From an uncultured Eubacteriales bacterium (GTDB lineage: Bacteria; Bacillota; Clostridia; Oscillospirales; Butyricicoccaceae): DNA of 26,930 nt. Made by a program: the position numbers and the translations under genes. Shown in pieces: positions 6,332 through 14,807 of the stretch. How positions within the stretch are numbered: the stretch's first letter is position 1; every line of letters begins with the position of its first letter. The stretch is taken from positions 1-26,930 of the forward strand of contig USML01000013.1 in NCBI GenBank assembly GCA_900555855.1, given 5' to 3'. The notes beneath the pieces are model-generated. The model had not been told where the DNA came from and made no database searches. It was given only the letters and a program-made list of their open reading frames with translations.

Positions 6332-9300
6332 GTGAAAAAGACATTGTCTCTTTTATTGACACTTTGCCTGCTGCTTAGTGCGCTTCCCACGCAGGTGTTT
6401 GCCTATGTGGGGGACATATGGCCGGCGAACGATGCCGTGAAGCAGACCGTGCTGAACAGCGGGTCGCTTGCATTGCAGAATGAGTATCTCCGCGTGATCG
6501 CGCGGTGGGATGGGACGCTCTCGACGACCCCGGCGGCGGATGGCACCGACCCCACCGACCGGCAGACGCCGTTTTGTGAGTTCGTCACCTATGGCTCGAA
6601 CCACATCACACACCCGGCGAGCCTTCGCCTGAAAAGCCTGAAATTTGTGAAGCAGACGCCCAACGGAACTGCGAATGCCATTCAGGCGGAGTATGACCTG
6701 ACGGTGGATCTGGGCAAGCTCACGGTCAGCGGAGCGACCTCTGTTTACTATGAGATCGTGCAGCTCAAGGAGGATTCCTCTTCCAAGAATGACACCTGGG
6801 GCGTGCTGGTCTCTGTGGACAATGTCAAGATCGACGAGCAGGACAGCCAGAAGTTTTTCCAAACACTGAACACCGATGTGGGCGTCTTCTGGGGCTATAC
6901 CCTCGACGGCTTTACCGGCATGGGCCATAAGAACGCCACAGACAGCCCCGTCATCAAAATGAACCATACCGTCTACGATTATGATACAAAGGAAGTGCTT
7001 TCCACCGAAAACTCCGTGATCACGGGCAAGGTGGAGGACATGAGAACCTGGCAGTCCTTCTCCCATGGAGGAGATTGGTGCTATGATTTCATCACCGAGG
7101 TCTATACGGACGGCTATGCCTGGGCCAATCCCTTTGTGGGCCTGTCGGAATATTACAAAAAAAGCCCTATCGTGTCCTATCTGCCGGATACGGTCAGCGT
7201 AACGCCGGCCGGCCGTCCCGGCGACACCCGCGTGGAGTGCGTGAACGATATCGGGCTTCGCTTCGAAGACGACAGCACGGGGAAAAATTCCCAGCGCTTC
7301 CTCTGGGGCTTCCGCAAGCTGGTGGCGGGGGAGGAGCAGGTGCCCTCTGCGCCGGATGCGGTCGATCCCTCCATCTATGCCAAGCGGCTGGCGGTCTTTG
7401 CCGTCAATGGCGGCGTGACGGTGGAGTATGTGGCCGACGACGCGGCGCTGGAGACGCTGAAAAAGCGGTACGGAACCCCTGTCGCCCTGATCAGCGGCGA
7501 CTATAAGAGCACCAACGGCGCGTCCTTTGAATTTACCGGCGGGGCCGCCATGCTCTCCCCCTCCGTTACGGCCACATGGAACGGCGCCGATGAAAACAGC
7601 AAGCTGGTCATCCACCGGGATGGCACCGTGGAGCAGCAGGGCGTGAGCCTGAACGCGCCCAGCTTCAAGTTCTATCAGCCGAAACCCGGTGCGGAAAGCA
7701 AACTGGAAATCTCGCTCACAAAGGATGGCTTTGCATTTGGGATCGACCCTGAGAAAAACGATGCCATCGTCTTTGTGGATATCCCCTACGCCACGGTGAA
7801 GCTGGAGCAGGCCACCGCCGACGCGGCGGGCAACCTTGTGCTTGGCGGCGAGATCGGCTTCAAAACCGTCTTTGAAGGGGCGAGCTTTACCCTGGAAGAG
7901 CTGGGCTACGGCTTAAATGACAAAAACGAATTTACGGTCAACGGCGTCCATGCCAAGGGCAGCTTTGACACGGCCAAGACCCTGTCGCTGGAGCTGGCGA
8001 AGGTCAAGGGCGAGGTCAATACCTTCAAGGGGAAGGAGAAATATGCGTTCACGCTGGAATTGAACGCCTTTGACCTCTTTGAGACCGAGGCGGAGCTGGA
8101 GCTGGTGCGCAGCAAAAAGGACGGCAGTCTCCTCCCAAATACGCTGTACTTCTATGTGGCGGCAAGCCCCGGCATCCCCCTCATTCCGCCGGTGCCCATT
8201 GGGCAGCTCAACGGCGGCGGTGCGGGCTTCAGCAATTTGGCCGACACGGTGAACGGCGATTATTTCGCCATCCCGCCCCTCAAGCTGCGGGGCACGCTGA
8301 AGGGCACCTACCTCCACCTCATCGAGGGGAAGGGGGATGTGGTGCTCGGTCCCAGCGAGATCTCCCTCAAGGCGAGCGATGTGGGTCTTGTCGGTGTTGG
8401 CAAGTATGGGCAGATCATCGACAGCTTCGGCTATTCTCTCCAGCTCAACGGACAGGAGCGGGAGTACAGGGGAACGAAGTACAAGGGCGTCTACTTCGTC
8501 GGCTCGGAGGAGCTTAAGCTCAATCTGCCGAACAACGAGATCAATGCCATCGTTCTGGATTCCTCCATTAAGCTGGGCGCGTTCGGCGGCGTGAATGACG
8601 CGAAGGATCGCGTGTATCTGGGCATCGGGGCCAATGGCACTGTCGGCGGCAGAGTGCAGATCCCGAAGAATATTCGCTACCTCGGCGGCCTTGGCGTAAA
8701 TGTTGGAAACATCAATCTCATCATGGGCGGGCAGACGACCTTCCCAATTAGTAAGGACACCAGCGTCAGCGAGGGCATGAAGCAGGCGTTTAAGAATGTG
8801 GATGTCTACCTCGGCGCGATGGTCGAGGTGGGCGGATGGCTTGCCAGTGCCCGGGTATGGGTGCTCGTGCCGAAGATCGTGGAGACCAACTTCCGCATGG
8901 GCGGCGGCTGGGATATTGAGGTTATGGCGTTCGGCTATCTGCCTGAATGGGACTGGTCGAAGAAGGGCGTTGAGCCGGTGGTGCAGTCCATGCCCGCAGA
9001 GGACGGCGAGGAGAATATCGCGGTACTGTTTGCCGCGGAGCCCCTTGCGCTGGAAGATAGCGAGACATGGACGGAGTTCGATGTGACTGCCGGTGAGGGC
9101 GAAACCCCGTATATCCTGCTGGCCTTTGCGAACACGGTCACTGAACAGCAGATCAAGGATACCCTGTCTATTAAGAAAAAAGACGGGAACGATTCGATCT
9201 CCATCAACTGGGTGGGCAAGGACGGTCAGATCGATCCCAACGCAGCCATCAATGCGGGCATTGACCTCCTGGAAAATAATGAGGATGGGAAGAGCTACCG

Positions 9301-11662
9301 CGTGGCGATGCTGCGGCTGTCGGAAACCGGAACCTACGAGGTCAACACGGGCGCGCTGGAGCTTGAGACGGGAAAATCTAAGGATTTTGCCGTTGCACCG
9401 TTTGAAAGTCTGGAATTGAGCTTGAACGGCAATCAGGTGTCCGGCGAGATCAAATACGCCGAAAAGAATACGCGCTATGTGCTTCGCACCTACCTTGCCA
9501 AGGAAGCGGGCGGCGCGGACTATCTGATCGACGAGCAGCCGGTGGAGGATCCCAAAAATATCCAGGTCAATATCCCCACGACGGGCGCGCTGGTCCCCAC
9601 GGGCGACTATTATGTGACCTCCTTCCTGATGATGGAAAAGACCACTATGGTCGAAGATGAGGACGGAAATTCCAAGGAAGTGACCGCCCTTGCGGCCATC
9701 GACAATGAGCAGTTCAGCGGCACGATCTCCTATACGAACACCAACCAGCCGAAAGCTCCGGCAAATGTTACCCTGGAGGCCACCGGCAACGAGGTCATGA
9801 GGGCTGCATGGGATGCGGTCGAGGGCGCCGACGGCTACCGCGTGACGATCTATCAGAAAGACGGAAAGGATTGGGTCGATACCGGCTTCGGCTATGACCT
9901 GGATGAAGAAACTACCGGCATCAATATGGCGCTGACCGTGGGCGGAGAGGGAACAGAGGAATCTCCAAACCTTTCTGCGAACGAAACCTACAAGGTTGGC
10001 GTGAGCGCCTATCGCACCATGGAGGGCGGCAAGTATTACAGCGCGGAAGCCGAATCCCGCGGCGAATACCTGCCGGAATACACGCCGCTGGAGATCTCCC
10101 TTGCTGTGAACAGCGAACCCTGCGCCAAGGATGCAAACGGTGTCTTCCATGTCTGCGTGGGCGTCAAACAAATGCCGATGCTGCAGATCAGCTGCAACAC
10201 GGAGAATGTTACCTATCGGGTCACGCGGATGGATCGGGACACCGACAACGAAATTGAGTTAGGGGCGAATGAAGAATATCCGATTCCCGATTTCTCCGGC
10301 ACGCTGATGCTTAAGATCGATGGCAAAAATGGAAATGATGTGACCAGCGTATTCCTGCTGGTGAGCCGGGACGAGACCGCGCCCGTGCTCACGCTTTCCG
10401 ACCCGATCTTCTTTGCCGATAAGGCCACCGGGGAATATACCGTCACCGGCACGGCGGACGCAGGCAGCCAGGTGTTCTACAACGCTACAGAATTTGTCCG
10501 CGCTGCGGGCGACGGCAGCTTTGCCGTTCCCGGCAAGCTGGATGAGAGGCAGAACAGCAGCGTCATTTCTCTTTACGCGCAGGACAGCGTGGGCAATCAG
10601 TCTGCGCCGCAGCTTGCGTTGATCACGAAGCAGGTCAGGCATTCCGTGGCCGTAAAGGGCAGCTACGCGAAAAGCTCTGGGGAAGGCACCTACGCGGCAG
10701 ACAGTACCGTCACGATCAGCGCCGGTACGCGCAGCGGCTACACCTTCAGCGGCTGGACCTCCGACAGCGGCGTGACCTTCGACGATGCCAGCGCTGCTGA
10801 GACCACCTTTACCATGCCGGATAACGATGTCACCGTCACGGCAAACTGGACGCGCAGCGGCTCCTCCGGCGGCAGCGCCAAGCCCACCTATCCCGTGCGC
10901 ATTTCGGATCAGACGGAGAACGGCACTGTGACCGTCAGCCCGAAGAACGCTTCCAAGGGCGATACCGTGACCGTCACGGTCCAGCCGGACGACGGCTTCC
11001 GGCTGGAGGATCTAACCGTCACCGATAAGGACGGCAGCGCGCTTCCGCTCACCGACAAGGGCGACGGAAAGTATACCTTTACCATGCCTGCGGGCAAGGT
11101 GGAGGTCAAGGCCGTCTTTGCCGAAGAGATCCAGGTCAGCCCCTTTGACGATGTGTCCATCGACGCTTACTACTATGAAGCGGTCAAATGGGCGGCGAAA
11201 AACGGCATCACCGGCGGGATCGGCAACAACCTGTTCGGGCCGGAGCAGCCCTGCAGCCGGGCCCAGATCGTCACCTTCCTGTGGCGTGCGGCGGGCTCTC
11301 CCGAGCCTGCGGCGCAGAGCAGCTTTGCCGATATTCCGGCGGACAGCTACTATGCCAAGGCGGTGGCATGGGCGGTGGAAAACGGCGTTACCACCGGCAC
11401 CGGCGACGGGAAATTCTCTCCCGATGCGACCTGCACGAGAGCCCAGGCCGTCACCTTCCTTGCCCGGGCAGTCAAGGGTTCCGCTTCCGGCAGCGCCGGA
11501 TTCCGGGATGTGGCCGACAACGCGTACTATGCGGAAGCGGTCAAGTGGGCCGCGGACAACGGCATCACCAACGGCATCGGCGGCGATCTGTTCGGCTCTG
11601 ATCAGGACTGCACCAGAGCGCAGATCGTGACCTTCCTTTGGAGACTGTACGCCGGCAAATAA
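6332..11662 (+). CDS. Large secreted surface protein with C-terminal SLH domains
   Basis: This 1776-residue protein starts with a clear signal peptide (KKTLSLLLTLCLLLSALP, cleavage likely after VFA near residue 24). Residues about 25-900 are beta-rich with many alternating hydrophobic strands, and I do not recognise a family there. A fibronectin-III-like domain lies at about 1138-1247 (NQPKAPANVTLEA to SAYRTMEGG). An Ig-like piece follows, then two InlB-type repeats at about 1437-1508 and 1517-1600 (GYTFSGWTSD; DGFRLEDLTV). Three SLH domains fill about 1603-1776 and would bind the secondary cell-wall polymer. The GTG at 6332 has AAGGAGG ten bases upstream and puts the signal peptide at the N-terminus. 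An ATG at 6257 would add a hydrophilic 25-residue extension. A strong terminator follows. I infer a surface structural or adhesive protein; no catalytic motif was seen. Confidence 0.88.
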   Translation: MKKTLSLLLTLCLLLSALPTQVFAYVGDIWPANDAVKQTVLNSGSLALQNEYLRVIARWDGTLSTTPAADGTDPTDRQTPFCEFVTYGSNHITHPASLRLKSLKFVKQTPNGTANAIQAEYDLTVDLGKLTVSGATSVYYEIVQLKEDSSSKNDTWGVLVSVDNVKIDEQDSQKFFQTLNTDVGVFWGYTLDGFTGMGHKNATDSPVIKMNHTVYDYDTKEVLSTENSVITGKVEDMRTWQSFSHGGDWCYDFITEVYTDGYAWANPFVGLSEYYKKSPIVSYLPDTVSVTPAGRPGDTRVECVNDIGLRFEDDSTGKNSQRFLWGFRKLVAGEEQVPSAPDAVDPSIYAKRLAVFAVNGGVTVEYVADDAALETLKKRYGTPVALISGDYKSTNGASFEFTGGAAMLSPSVTATWNGADENSKLVIHRDGTVEQQGVSLNAPSFKFYQPKPGAESKLEISLTKDGFAFGIDPEKNDAIVFVDIPYATVKLEQATADAAGNLVLGGEIGFKTVFEGASFTLEELGYGLNDKNEFTVNGVHAKGSFDTAKTLSLELAKVKGEVNTFKGKEKYAFTLELNAFDLFETEAELELVRSKKDGSLLPNTLYFYVAASPGIPLIPPVPIGQLNGGGAGFSNLADTVNGDYFAIPPLKLRGTLKGTYLHLIEGKGDVVLGPSEISLKASDVGLVGVGKYGQIIDSFGYSLQLNGQEREYRGTKYKGVYFVGSEELKLNLPNNEINAIVLDSSIKLGAFGGVNDAKDRVYLGIGANGTVGGRVQIPKNIRYLGGLGVNVGNINLIMGGQTTFPISKDTSVSEGMKQAFKNVDVYLGAMVEVGGWLASARVWVLVPKIVETNFRMGGGWDIEVMAFGYLPEWDWSKKGVEPVVQSMPAEDGEENIAVLFAAEPLALEDSETWTEFDVTAGEGETPYILLAFANTVTEQQIKDTLSIKKKDGNDSISINWVGKDGQIDPNAAINAGIDLLENNEDGKSYRVAMLRLSETGTYEVNTGALELETGKSKDFAVAPFESLELSLNGNQVSGEIKYAEKNTRYVLRTYLAKEAGGADYLIDEQPVEDPKNIQVNIPTTGALVPTGDYYVTSFLMMEKTTMVEDEDGNSKEVTALAAIDNEQFSGTISYTNTNQPKAPANVTLEATGNEVMRAAWDAVEGADGYRVTIYQKDGKDWVDTGFGYDLDEETTGINMALTVGGEGTEESPNLSANETYKVGVSAYRTMEGGKYYSAEAESRGEYLPEYTPLEISLAVNSEPCAKDANGVFHVCVGVKQMPMLQISCNTENVTYRVTRMDRDTDNEIELGANEEYPIPDFSGTLMLKIDGKNGNDVTSVFLLVSRDETAPVLTLSDPIFFADKATGEYTVTGTADAGSQVFYNATEFVRAAGDGSFAVPGKLDERQNSSVISLYAQDSVGNQSAPQLALITKQVRHSVAVKGSYAKSSGEGTYAADSTVTISAGTRSGYTFSGWTSDSGVTFDDASAAETTFTMPDNDVTVTANWTRSGSSGGSAKPTYPVRISDQTENGTVTVSPKNASKGDTVTVTVQPDDGFRLEDLTVTDKDGSALPLTDKGDGKYTFTMPAGKVEVKAVFAEEIQVSPFDDVSIDAYYYEAVKWAAKNGITGGIGNNLFGPEQPCSRAQIVTFLWRAAGSPEPAAQSSFADIPADSYYAKAVAWAVENGVTTGTGDGKFSPDATCTRAQAVTFLARAVKGSASGSAGFRDVADNAYYAEAVKWAADNGITNGIGGDLFGSDQDCTRAQIVTFLWRLYAGK

Positions 11663-11689
11663 GCAAAAAGCAATAGCATCTGCAGCACG

Positions 11690-11727
11690 CTCCCCCGACC
11701 GCTCCAATGCGGCCGGGGGAGTTTTTT
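11690..11727 (+). terminator. Intrinsic terminator after first SLH gene
   Basis: The 13-base arms CTCCCCCGACCGC and GCGGCCGGGGGAG pair with one mismatch around a TCCAAT loop. A run of six T follows (11722-11727). Confidence 0.9.
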
Positions 11728-11737
11728 GCTGCGCCCG

Positions 11738-11790
11738 CTCCGGGAAGCGGAAAGCGCCCCGCCGCCCGGGAAAGGGGCTTTCTTCCGGAG
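11738..11790. repeat. Imperfect inverted repeat upstream of the serine recombinase
   Basis: CTCCGGGAAGCGGAAAGCGCCCC on the left (given here as one arm, 23 bases long, of which CTCCGG, GAAG, AAAGC and CCCC pair) faces GGGGCTTTCTTCCGGAG on the right. Small bulges interrupt the pairing. It could be an RNA hairpin in the recombinase leader or a protein-binding site. There is no T run, so it is not a terminator. Confidence 0.45.
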
Positions 11791-11858
11791 AGCCGCCGGG
11801 ATTACAATGGCAGTACCGGAGCCGCAAGGCGAAGGCATCCAACACTGGGGAGGGCGGA

Positions 11859-12455
11859 ATGATGGAATACGGCTATGCGAGGGTCTCCACAAGGGAGCAG
11901 AATGTGGAGCGGCAGCTGCTGGCGCTGCGGGAGTTTGGCCTGACAGAGCGGCAGATCGTTGTGGACAGACAGTCCGGAAAGGATTTTGACCGGCCGGGCT
12001 ACTGCCGGCTGCTGCGGAGACTGAAGCAGGGCGACACGCTGGTCATCAAGAGCATCGACCGGCTTGGGCGGAATTATGGGGAGATCCTGGAGCAGTGGCG
12101 CAGCATCACCCGAGAAAAGGGGGCGGAGATCGTTGTGCTGGATATGCCGCTGCTGGACACGCGCAAAAGCCGGGACCTTGCCGGGACGCTGATCGCGGAT
12201 ATCGTCCTGCAGCTGCTCAGCTATGTGGCCCAGACGGAGCGGGAGCTGATCCGCCAGCGGCAGGCGGAGGGCATCGCCGCGGCGAAGCTGCGGGGCGTCA
12301 AGCTGGGAAGGCCGGAAAAGGCGCGCCCGGAAAATTTTGAGGAGGTCCGGCGGCAATGGGCGCAGGGGGAGCTTTCTGCCCGGGCGGCAGGGCGGCTGCT
12401 GCAGGTGAGCCACAGGACCTTCCTCTCCTGGGCCCGGCAGACGCAGGAGAAATAA
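11859..12455 (+). CDS. Small serine site-specific recombinase (resolvase/invertase family)
   Basis: This 198-residue serine recombinase cuts and rejoins DNA at paired sites through a covalent phosphoserine. The catalytic serine is Ser10 in YARVSTREQN. Other family blocks are DRQSGKDFDRPGY, the active-site arginine region IKSIDRLGRNY, and the QTERELIRQRQAEGI helix that begins the long E helix. The C-terminus (about 150-195) is a helix-turn-helix of the Hin/resolvase type (ELSARAAGRLLQVSHRTF). The length is normal for a complete resolvase or invertase. GGAGG at 11849-11853 fits either the ATG at 11859 or the one at 11862. No transposase or integron parts accompany it. It lies between two SLH genes and right beside repeat elements that flank the next promoter, so a local switching role is possible but inferred. 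Confidence 0.92.
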   Translation: MMEYGYARVSTREQNVERQLLALREFGLTERQIVVDRQSGKDFDRPGYCRLLRRLKQGDTLVIKSIDRLGRNYGEILEQWRSITREKGAEIVVLDMPLLDTRKSRDLAGTLIADIVLQLLSYVAQTERELIRQRQAEGIAAAKLRGVKLGRPEKARPENFEEVRRQWAQGELSARAAGRLLQVSHRTFLSWARQTQEK

Positions 12456-12470
12456 AGGCAGAAAAAACAA

Positions 12471-12486
12471 AGCAGTGAGGAAAAAA
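12471..12486 (+). repeat. Direct repeat copy 1 (AGCAGTGAGGAAAAAA)
   Basis: This 16-base element starts 16 bases after the recombinase stop codon. It matches 12565-12580 at 15 of 16 positions, 94 bases downstream. Weaker similarity continues past the A run. The pair brackets the promoter of the second SLH gene. Confidence 0.7.
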
Positions 12487-12487
12487 T

Positions 12488-12498
12488 TAGGCTTTTTT
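12488..12498. repeat. Inverted repeat left arm (TAGGCTTTTTT)
   Basis: This is the perfect reverse complement of AAAAAAGCCTA at 12575-12585. The 76 bases between the arms contain the promoter TTGCGG-17-TATGAT. The T/A runs lower its specificity. Confidence 0.5.
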
Positions 12499-12511
12499 GT
12501 CCGTTTTGGGC

Positions 12512-12540
12512 TTGCGGTTTTCAGGGAGATATGGTATGAT
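12512..12540 (+). promoter_or_regulatory. Promoter of the second SLH gene
   Basis: TTGCGG at 12512-12517, a 17-base spacer and TATGAT at 12535-12540 form a good sigma-A-type promoter. An extended -10 TG precedes the -10 box (TGGTATGAT). The predicted leader to the ATG at 12704 is about 155 bases. Confidence 0.75.
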
Positions 12541-12564
12541 AAAGCCCCAATGATTTGTGGATAT

Positions 12565-12580
12565 AGCTGTGAGGAAAAAA
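12565..12580 (+). repeat. Direct repeat copy 2 (AGCTGTGAGGAAAAAA)
   Basis: Second copy of the 16-base element, lying downstream of the -10 box and inside the transcribed leader. Its A run overlaps the right arm of the inverted repeat (12575-12585). Confidence 0.7.
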
Positions 12581-12658
12581 GCCTACCTTTGTACCCACTG
12601 GCTGATCTGTTCATTATCGCCAAAACCCGGCCCGAATGGGCCAAAAAACAGTCTCCAA

Positions 12659-12674
12659 CCGCGGGGAGCCGCGG
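12659..12674 (+). promoter_or_regulatory. GGAG-loop hairpin just upstream of the ribosome-binding site
   Basis: CCGCGG-GGAG-CCGCGG is a perfect six-base-pair hairpin whose loop reads GGAG. It ends 17 bases before AGGAGG at 12692-12697. A GGA in a hairpin loop near the ribosome-binding site is the typical layout of a CsrA target. Whether this organism has CsrA is unknown. A second hairpin, GGCCC-GAAT-GGGCC, lies at 12629-12642. Confidence 0.4.
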
Positions 12675-12703
12675 AAATTTATAAAAAACGCAGGAGGAAA
12701 ACC

Positions 12704-14668
12704 ATGAAACGCAAAATTTTAGCTGCTTTGCTGACACTTGTGATGGTGTTCAGCCTTCTGCCTGTGTCCGCCTGGGCAGAAGAAACCACTTACAGCGATG
12801 TGACCGGACACTGGGCCCAGAGCGCGATCCTTCGCTGGAGCGACTACGGCGTGCTCCAGGGCAGCGAAGGCAAGTTTTCGCCCGACGGCACGCTGACCCG
12901 CGGACAGATGGCCGTGATTCTGAGCCGTCTGCTGAACCTGCCCGCCGCGCCCTCTGCCGGGTTTACCGATGTGGCCCCCGACGCCTGGTATGCCGACGGC
13001 ATCAACCGCTGCGCCGCCGCCGGCATCCTGCAGGGCTCTGAGGGCAAGGCCATGCCGGAGGATCCCATCACCCGGGAGCAGGCCATGGTCATGCTGTGCC
13101 GTGCGCTGGGCATCGCAGCCGAGGATGTAGGCGTGCTGGCCGCTTTTTCTGACCTGAGCCTGGCCAGCGACTATGCCCGTCCCTATGTGGCCGCGCTGGT
13201 CAAGGCCGGCGTTGTCAAGGGCGACGCCAATGGCCTGCTGAACCCGCTCAGCAAGATCACCCGTGCGGAGATCGTCACCATGGTCGATCGCCTTGTGGGC
13301 CATTATGCCAAGGAAGCCGGCGCCTTTGTGGACGCTTCTGACGGCGCGCTGGTCATCGTGGTGGCCGAGAATGTGAAGATCGTCAATGCGCCTGCCGGCA
13401 CGAAGATCATCGTTGCGGAAAAGGCCACCGGCCTGACCGTCAACGGCACTGCCGTCTCCGCCGACCAGACCTACATCGTCCCCGAGCAGGAGACCAAGCC
13501 CACGGAGCCCACCAAGCCCTCCGGCGGCACCATCGTCCGTCCCGAGCACCGGCATAGCTATGCCATCAAGTTTGATCAGGATTATCATTGGGAAGAGTGC
13601 GCCTGCGGCGCTGTCCGCGAGAAGCACGCGCATGTCTGGACGGAAAAAGTCACCACTGCCGCCACCTGCACGGAGGCCGGCGAAAAGACCTTCACCTGCG
13701 TCTGCGGCGCAACCAAGAAGGAAGCGATCCCCGCCACGGGGCATAGCTGGGGCGAGCCTGAGGTGACTTACGCTGCCAACGGACAGGACGGCGAGAAGGT
13801 CTATACCTGCGCCGTTTGCAACGAAATCAAGAAAGAAGCCATTGCCTGGAAGTTTAATCTGACCGTTACCTCTGAGAGCACCGTGGATGTCACCGTCGGC
13901 GAGGATTACACCGCCGTGTTCACGCTGCCTGCAGCGGGCTCGCAGGTGGACGCCAGCGGCGTCACTGTGGAAGCCAAGATGAAGAATGTGGAGTCTTTGG
14001 GCGTGGACGGCGAGCGGAGCCATTCCGTGACCGTCAACACCGGCATCCAAAATGTCAAGGTCGACCTCAGCTCCTGGCTGCCGAACTGCTACAAATTTGA
14101 AAGCGCCACCGTTAACGCCACGATCGGCGGCAAGGCCTGCACCTACGACTTTGCCGGGAACAATGGCGTGATCACCGCCACCACCGATACGGAAGCCGCC
14201 CGCGCCGCGTGGAAAGAGCTGACCAGCCATATTACTGCCAACACCCATGAGGATGACAGCTTCATTCTGGTGAAGAACGGCTCCACGCTGCAGATCGGCA
14301 AAGAGAAGCTTTGCTTTGAAGAGGGCGCGGACGATCTGAAGCTGAATAACTTCAGCGAAATGGCTGCGCTGATCCAGAATGTTCAGGATCATGTGAAGCT
14401 GGAAACCGCGAATGACTCCAAGGACATCGAGATCGTCCTGAAGGCCGGCACGCAGCTTGCCGTGGGCAGCAGCATCGCCACGCTGGAGGACAATGTTACC
14501 ATCACCATCACCGGCGTCGAAATGCCTGAGAACTTCCTGAGCAGTCTGAGAGCTGCCGTGAACAAGGGCACAGATGCGAAGCTGCTGATTGCAGCGGCGA
14601 TCCAGATGTTTGACCAGCTGGTGGGCCAGATTGATGGCAAGACCATCACGGTGAACATCGCGTTCTAA
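12704..14668 (+). CDS. Secreted protein with three N-terminal SLH domains and a His/Cys-rich repeat region
   Basis: This 654-residue protein has a signal peptide (KRKILAALLTLVMVFSLLP, cleavage after AWA near residue 25). Three SLH domains follow at about 30-79, 87-137 and 148-200, which would bind the wall polymer. A beta-rich stretch and a proline/threonine linker (QETKPTEPTKPSGG) lead into about 281-383. There H-x-H/CxCG-type motifs recur (HWEECACGAV, FTCVCGATKK, YTCAVCNEIKK), resembling zinc-ribbon-like repeats found in many clostridial surface proteins. Residues about 384-654 are of unknown fold. The ATG at 12704 has AGGAGG seven bases upstream and places the signal peptide correctly. It has its own promoter. 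The next gene lacks an obvious promoter and is probably co-transcribed with it. Confidence 0.88.
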   Translation: MKRKILAALLTLVMVFSLLPVSAWAEETTYSDVTGHWAQSAILRWSDYGVLQGSEGKFSPDGTLTRGQMAVILSRLLNLPAAPSAGFTDVAPDAWYADGINRCAAAGILQGSEGKAMPEDPITREQAMVMLCRALGIAAEDVGVLAAFSDLSLASDYARPYVAALVKAGVVKGDANGLLNPLSKITRAEIVTMVDRLVGHYAKEAGAFVDASDGALVIVVAENVKIVNAPAGTKIIVAEKATGLTVNGTAVSADQTYIVPEQETKPTEPTKPSGGTIVRPEHRHSYAIKFDQDYHWEECACGAVREKHAHVWTEKVTTAATCTEAGEKTFTCVCGATKKEAIPATGHSWGEPEVTYAANGQDGEKVYTCAVCNEIKKEAIAWKFNLTVTSESTVDVTVGEDYTAVFTLPAAGSQVDASGVTVEAKMKNVESLGVDGERSHSVTVNTGIQNVKVDLSSWLPNCYKFESATVNATIGGKACTYDFAGNNGVITATTDTEAARAAWKELTSHITANTHEDDSFILVKNGSTLQIGKEKLCFEEGADDLKLNNFSEMAALIQNVQDHVKLETANDSKDIEIVLKAGTQLAVGSSIATLEDNVTITITGVEMPENFLSSLRAAVNKGTDAKLLIAAAIQMFDQLVGQIDGKTITVNIAF

Positions 14669-14693
14669 GCATCAAAACAAATATCGACCCAAC

Positions 14694-14723
14694 ATGGGGC
14701 AGGGACGAGGCTCCCTGCCCCAT
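14694..14723 (+). terminator. Terminator-like or attenuator hairpin between SLH and giant-protein genes
   Basis: A perfect 12-base stem, ATGGGGCAGGGA/TCCCTGCCCCAT, has the loop CGAGGC. The following bases (ATCTCGTTTC) are not a real T run, so termination may be partial. It could set the ratio of the upstream to the downstream gene or protect an RNA end. Confidence 0.55.
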
Positions 14724-14807
14724 ATCTCGTTTCTGCCTTTCTCGGGCCCGCCGCCCGCGACGGGACGGAGAGAGACAGAAAAGAAAAATCAAGGGGGAAA
14801 AGAACGA

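Noticed and set aside
7913..10171. Long minus-strand frame opposite the first SLH gene
   Set aside because: It has no known motif or ribosome-binding site, and it lies wholly inside a well-supported plus-strand gene.
11859..12455. Serine recombinase considered as part of a transposon or integrative element
   Set aside because: No transposase, terminal inverted repeats, attachment sites or mobilisation genes are visible around it.
12541..12703. Leader considered as a riboswitch (cyclic di-GMP or similar)
   Set aside because: I could not match the conserved core of any class I know; only two simple hairpins are visible.
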